Assembly (NCBI GenBank): GCA_014523515.1
Contig: JAATVJ010000415.1
Span: 1-5,175, forward strand
From: Nitrososphaerales archaeon TH1177
Lineage (GTDB): Archaea > Thermoproteota > Nitrososphaeria > Nitrososphaerales > Nitrososphaeraceae
Direction: 5' to 3'
Length of the DNA stretch: 5,175 bases
Each line of letters begins with the position of its first letter. The first letter of the stretch is position 1. This document shows positions 4,994 through 5,175 of the stretch, in pieces. Made by a program: the position numbers and the translations under genes. Under the pieces are notes generated by a model that was given only the letters and a program-made list of their open reading frames with translations, did not search any database and had not been told where the DNA came from.

Positions 4994-5116
4994 TCACTTA
5001 TTTACTGGAATATTAGAATCGAATAGATGATTTAAGCATGATTGATAATTGTTTATAGGAAAGTGAGTCAATTTTTCCTTTTTATTATCTAAGTCAAGTG
5101 CCTCAACTGATGTCAT
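4994..5116 (-). CDS. Possible 40-aa protein, very uncertain
   Basis: An ATG at 5116 opens 40 codons (MTSVEALDLDNKKEKLTHFP, then INNYQSCLNHLFDSNIPVNK) ending in TGA. I do not recognise it. The composition is protein-like, and the first bases (GATATGACATCA) match those at the start of the 69-aa gene, giving MTS(I/V)E in both; this could be chance. There is no convincing TATA box at the usual distance. It may be the truncated front of a longer lost gene, since it ends close to the transposase relic. The rest of 4963-5175 shows nothing I can assign. Confidence 0.22.
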   Translation of the reverse strand: MTSVEALDLDNKKEKLTHFPINNYQSCLNHLFDSNIPVNK

Positions 5117-5175
5117 ATCATTTTAACTAATAGGTCTAAATTCTTGAATAGTTAAAGCTTAAGGTATCCAGAATA

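Noticed and set aside
4501..5175. tRNA or other structured RNA gene in the gene-poor right end
   Set aside because: No cloverleaf, T-loop-like GTTCGA motif or GC-rich stem cluster was seen, and the less AT-rich part is explained by the transposase relic.

Overview
The window is most likely chromosomal DNA of an ammonia-oxidising archaeon (Nitrososphaerota/Thaumarchaeota), probably a terrestrial Nitrosocosmicus/Nitrososphaera-type lineage. The DNA is very AT-rich. Genes are short-leadered, with TTTATA-like boxes about 25-30 nt before the start codons and no clear Shine-Dalgarno sites. The small PRC-barrel-like protein, the ATP-cone-like remnant and the DDE transposase remnant all resemble families I remember from these archaea. 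The assignment rests on remembered family resemblance, not on a search.

Layout. 1-383 (-): decayed ATP-cone-like gene with two frameshifts, running off the left edge. 498-1506: a complete IS1595-type insertion sequence (506-1498) with 25-bp imperfect terminal inverted repeats, a perfect 8-bp target duplication and an intact DDE transposase on +. 1484-1753 (-): small secreted repeat protein whose 3' end was hit by that IS; the IS end now supplies its last four codons and its stop. 1911-2120 (-): small acidic protein of unknown function. 2280-3926 (+): large FAD-dependent oxidoreductase of the phytoene-dehydrogenase/PYROXD2 superfamily, divergent from the 69-aa gene. 3997-4248 (-): small PRC-barrel-like protein, convergent with the oxidoreductase. 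4249-4500: AT-rich DNA without a gene. About 4501-4963 (+): decayed C-terminal half of an IS5/IS4-like DDE transposase. 4963-5175: no convincing gene, only a 40-codon reading frame on the minus strand.

How it fits together. This is an accessory-looking stretch in which single-gene host transcription units alternate with one young and one old transposable element. Nothing looks like a multi-gene operon or a coherent defence, CRISPR or biosynthetic system. The most informative event is the recent IS1595-type insertion: its target duplication lets the pre-insertion locus be reconstructed to the base, and it landed exactly between the last sense codon and the stop codon of the secreted protein gene. 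I found no clear evidence of a previously undescribed system; the least explained intact genes are the 69-aa acidic protein and the oxidoreductase.
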